From NCBI RefSeq assembly GCF_002305875.1, contig NZ_CP022098.1:806001-870000 (forward strand): a stretch of DNA of 64,000 nt, in the 5' to 3' direction. The notes under the pieces were generated by a model that did not search any database, was not told where the DNA came from, and was given only the letters and a program-made list of their open reading frames with translations. Position 1 is the first letter of the stretch; the number at the start of each line of letters is the position of its first letter. This stretch comes from Cystobacter fuscus. GTDB taxonomy: Bacteria > Myxococcota > Myxococcia > Myxococcales > Myxococcaceae. Below, in pieces: positions 62,146-64,000 of the stretch. The position numbers and the translations under genes are program-made.

Positions 62146-64000
62146 TGCGCATCCCGGATCCGCTGGCCTCCGAGGTGGCTCCGTCCAGCACGGGGCGCCC
62201 GCTCTCCGTGCTGATGCTGGAGGACAGCGCGCTGGACGCCGAGCTCATCCACGCCCGCCTGCAGGACGGTGGCCTGACGGCGCACGTGGTGCGGGTGGAC
62301 ACCCAGGAGGCGTTCACCGCCGCGCTCGGCCGTGAGCGCTTCGATGTCATCCTCTGCGACTACAGCGTCCCGGGCTTTGGCGGCACCGCCGCGCTCGCCA
62401 CGGCGCGCCAGGCCTGTCCCGACACGCCCTTCCTCTTCGTCTCGGGCGCGCTGGGCGAGGACCGGGCCATCGAGCTGCTCAAGAGCGGCGCCACGGACTA
62501 CGTCCTCAAGGATCGGCTCGAGCGCCTGGTGCCCAGCGTCGAGCGCGCCCTGCGCGAGGCCCAGGGCGCCGCCGAGCGCGAGCGCGCCGAGGTGGCGCTG
62601 CGTCAGTCCGAGGAGCGCTACCGCCTGGCCACCCTGGCCACCTCGGATGCCGTCTGGGATTGGGACCTGCTCACCCACGTGGTGCAGTGGAACGACGCCG
62701 TGGAGACGCTCTTCGGCTACTCGAGGGAGGAGATCCGCCAGGATGCCTCCTGGTGGGAAAGGGCCATCCACCCCGAGGATCGCGAGCGCGTGAAGCGGGG
62801 CATCCAGACCGCCGTCTCCACGGGGGCGCGGCGCTGGCAGGAGCAGTTCCGCTTCCGCCGCAAGGATGGCCGCTACACCCACGTGGTGGACCGGGGCCAC
62901 GTCTCCCATGACGCCTCGGGCCGGCCGGTGCGCATGGTGGGCGTGATGCAGGACGTCTCCGCGCAGAAGGAGGTGGAGGCGGTGCTGTCGCGCCAGGCCC
63001 GCCTCAGCCAGTTGATGGCGGACGTGGGGCTGGCGCTCACCCGGGGCTCGCACCGGCGGGACATGCTGGGGCGGTGTGTCGAGGCCATGGTGCGGCACCT
63101 GGACGCGGCGTTTGCCCGGGTGTGGTTGCTCGAGGAGGCCGTGGCGTTGCTCGTGCCCGAGGCCAGCGCGGGCACGTCCGCTCCACCCGAGGAGCTGTTC
63201 GGCCAGGTGCCGCTCGGCTCGCCGCTGCTGGTGGGTCGTCTGGCCCGGACGCGCACGCCCGCCGTGCCCACTCCTCCTGGGGCGGACGCGCGGGAGGCGG
63301 AGCTGGAGTGGGTGGCGCGCGAGGGCCTGGGGGGCCTGGTGGGCCATCCGCTGCGCGTGGGGGACAAGACGCTGGGCGTGGTGGTGGTGGTGGCGCGAGC
63401 GCCCTTCACCCAGGGCTGCCTCGACACCCTCCAGCACGCCGCGGACAGCATCGCCCTGGGGCTGGAGCGGCTGCGCGCGGAGGAGGACGTCGCGCGCCTG
63501 CTCGAAGGCGAGAAGGCCGCGCGCACCGCCGCCGAGGAGGCCAGCCGCCTCAAGGACGAGTTCCTCGCCACGGTGAGCCATGAGCTGCGCACGCCCCTCA
63601 CCGCCATGCTCGGCTGGGTGCGCCTGTTGCGCATGGGCGGCCTGTCCGAGGACAAGCGCGAGCGCGCCCTGGAGACCGTGGAGCGCAACGCGCGCGCCCA
63701 GGCCCAGCTCATCGAGGATCTGCTCGATGTGAGCCGCATCATGGTGGGCAAGCTCAAGCTGGACGTGGTGCCGGTGGAGCTCTCGTCCGTGGTGGCGCAG
63801 GCGCTCGAGGTGGTGCGCCCCGCCGCGGATGCGAAGAACATCCAGGTGCGGCTCGTGCTCGACGCCTCGTGCCGGGTGATGGGGGACGCGCAGCGGCTGC
63901 AACAGGTGGCGTGGAACCTGCTCGCCAACGCGGTGAAGTTCACGCCCCAGTCGGGCCAGGTGCGGGTGGAGATGGCCCGGCGCGGCGCGCTCGTGCACCT
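62145..64000 (+). CDS. REC–PAS–GAF–histidine kinase (3' end outside window)
   Basis: An open frame of 618 codons to the window end, starting at ATG 62145 in a TGATG overlap. Residues about 18–140 are a receiver domain (VLMLEDSALDAELIHARL, ILCDYSVPGFGG with the phospho-Asp, YVLKDRLERL where Lys-Asp replaces Lys-Pro). Residues about 155–285 are a PAS domain with PAC (RYRLATLATSDAVWDWD, FRRKDGRYTHVVDRG). About 300–455 is a GAF domain. The kinase has H-box ATVSHELRTPLTAMLGW (near 478) and N-box NLLANAVKFTPQSG (near 591); the rest of HATPase and any further domains are cut off. Last visible gene of the three-gene signalling operon. Confidence 0.9.
   Translation, partial: MRIPDPLASEVAPSSTGRPLSVLMLEDSALDAELIHARLQDGGLTAHVVRVDTQEAFTAALGRERFDVILCDYSVPGFGGTAALATARQACPDTPFLFVSGALGEDRAIELLKSGATDYVLKDRLERLVPSVERALREAQGAAERERAEVALRQSEERYRLATLATSDAVWDWDLLTHVVQWNDAVETLFGYSREEIRQDASWWERAIHPEDRERVKRGIQTAVSTGARRWQEQFRFRRKDGRYTHVVDRGHVSHDASGRPVRMVGVMQDVSAQKEVEAVLSRQARLSQLMADVGLALTRGSHRRDMLGRCVEAMVRHLDAAFARVWLLEEAVALLVPEASAGTSAPPEELFGQVPLGSPLLVGRLARTRTPAVPTPPGADAREAELEWVAREGLGGLVGHPLRVGDKTLGVVVVVARAPFTQGCLDTLQHAADSIALGLERLRAEEDVARLLEGEKAARTAAEEASRLKDEFLATVSHELRTPLTAMLGWVRLLRMGGLSEDKRERALETVERNARAQAQLIEDLLDVSRIMVGKLKLDVVPVELSSVVAQALEVVRPAADAKNIQVRLVLDASCRVMGDAQRLQQVAWNLLANAVKFTPQSGQVRVEMARRGALVH

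Overview
The window is high-GC DNA with many GTG starts, overlapping ATGA/GTGA gene junctions, hybrid histidine kinases, a Ser/Thr kinase–ATPase–histidine kinase giant, a small heat-shock protein resembling SP21 of Stigmatella, and a large set of secreted lipoproteins and metallopeptidases. Together these point to a myxobacterium (Myxococcota), probably of the Cystobacter/Archangium/Stigmatella group. This assignment is by recognition, not by a database search.

Layout. 1–3.7 kb: the 5' part of a molybdopterin oxidoreductase (FdhF/YdeP type), a hypothetical gene, and endonuclease V (nfi). 3.7–10.2 kb: an apparent inserted block bounded by 44-bp direct repeats (43/44 identical). It holds a four-gene operon (di-heme cytochrome c, DUF4331–SRPBCC fusion, TPR protein, tiny Tat-signal protein), two cysteine-rich surface proteins and a gene fragment. 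The repeats cover the convergent 3' ends of nfi and an HD phosphohydrolase gene, so the block looks like an integration between them. 10.2–25 kb: a secretome cluster with four paralogues of one secreted family (two carry an intein/hedgehog-like Hint domain, two do not), two M1-like metallopeptidase lipoproteins, an M4 thermolysin-like protease, a Cys-repeat lipoprotein, and a protein that looks like a bacterial relative of the vitellogenin-type lipid-transfer module. 25–36 kb: small heat-shock protein, a SUKH fragment, a StyA-like flavin monooxygenase, an astacin metalloprotease, the giant kinase, and glnS.

37–42 kb: a sulfonate/taurine-type ABC transport operon whose ATPase is fused in frame to an apparently complete cysteine dioxygenase, preceded by a structured leader. 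42–48.7 kb: an α/β-hydrolase, ankyrin protein, secreted proteins and a PAS/GAF histidine kinase. 48.8–52.7 kb: the Fo half of ATP synthase (atpZ-like, atpI, atpB, atpE, atpF) followed by ychF; F1 genes are not here. 52.7–58.4 kb: HTH–citrate synthase with a divergent cupin gene, a Rieske oxygenase with a divergent TetR regulator, and small genes. 58.6–64 kb: a translationally coupled signalling operon (HK–REC–HK hybrid, single-domain response regulator, REC–PAS–GAF–HK) that runs off the window end.

Most novel-looking items: the Hint gain/loss family with a conserved C-terminal tail resembling a C-extein, the cysteine dioxygenase–ABC ATPase fusion, the repeat-flanked island, and the vitellogenin-like protein. 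No rRNA, tRNA, CRISPR array, transposase or integrase was recognised.
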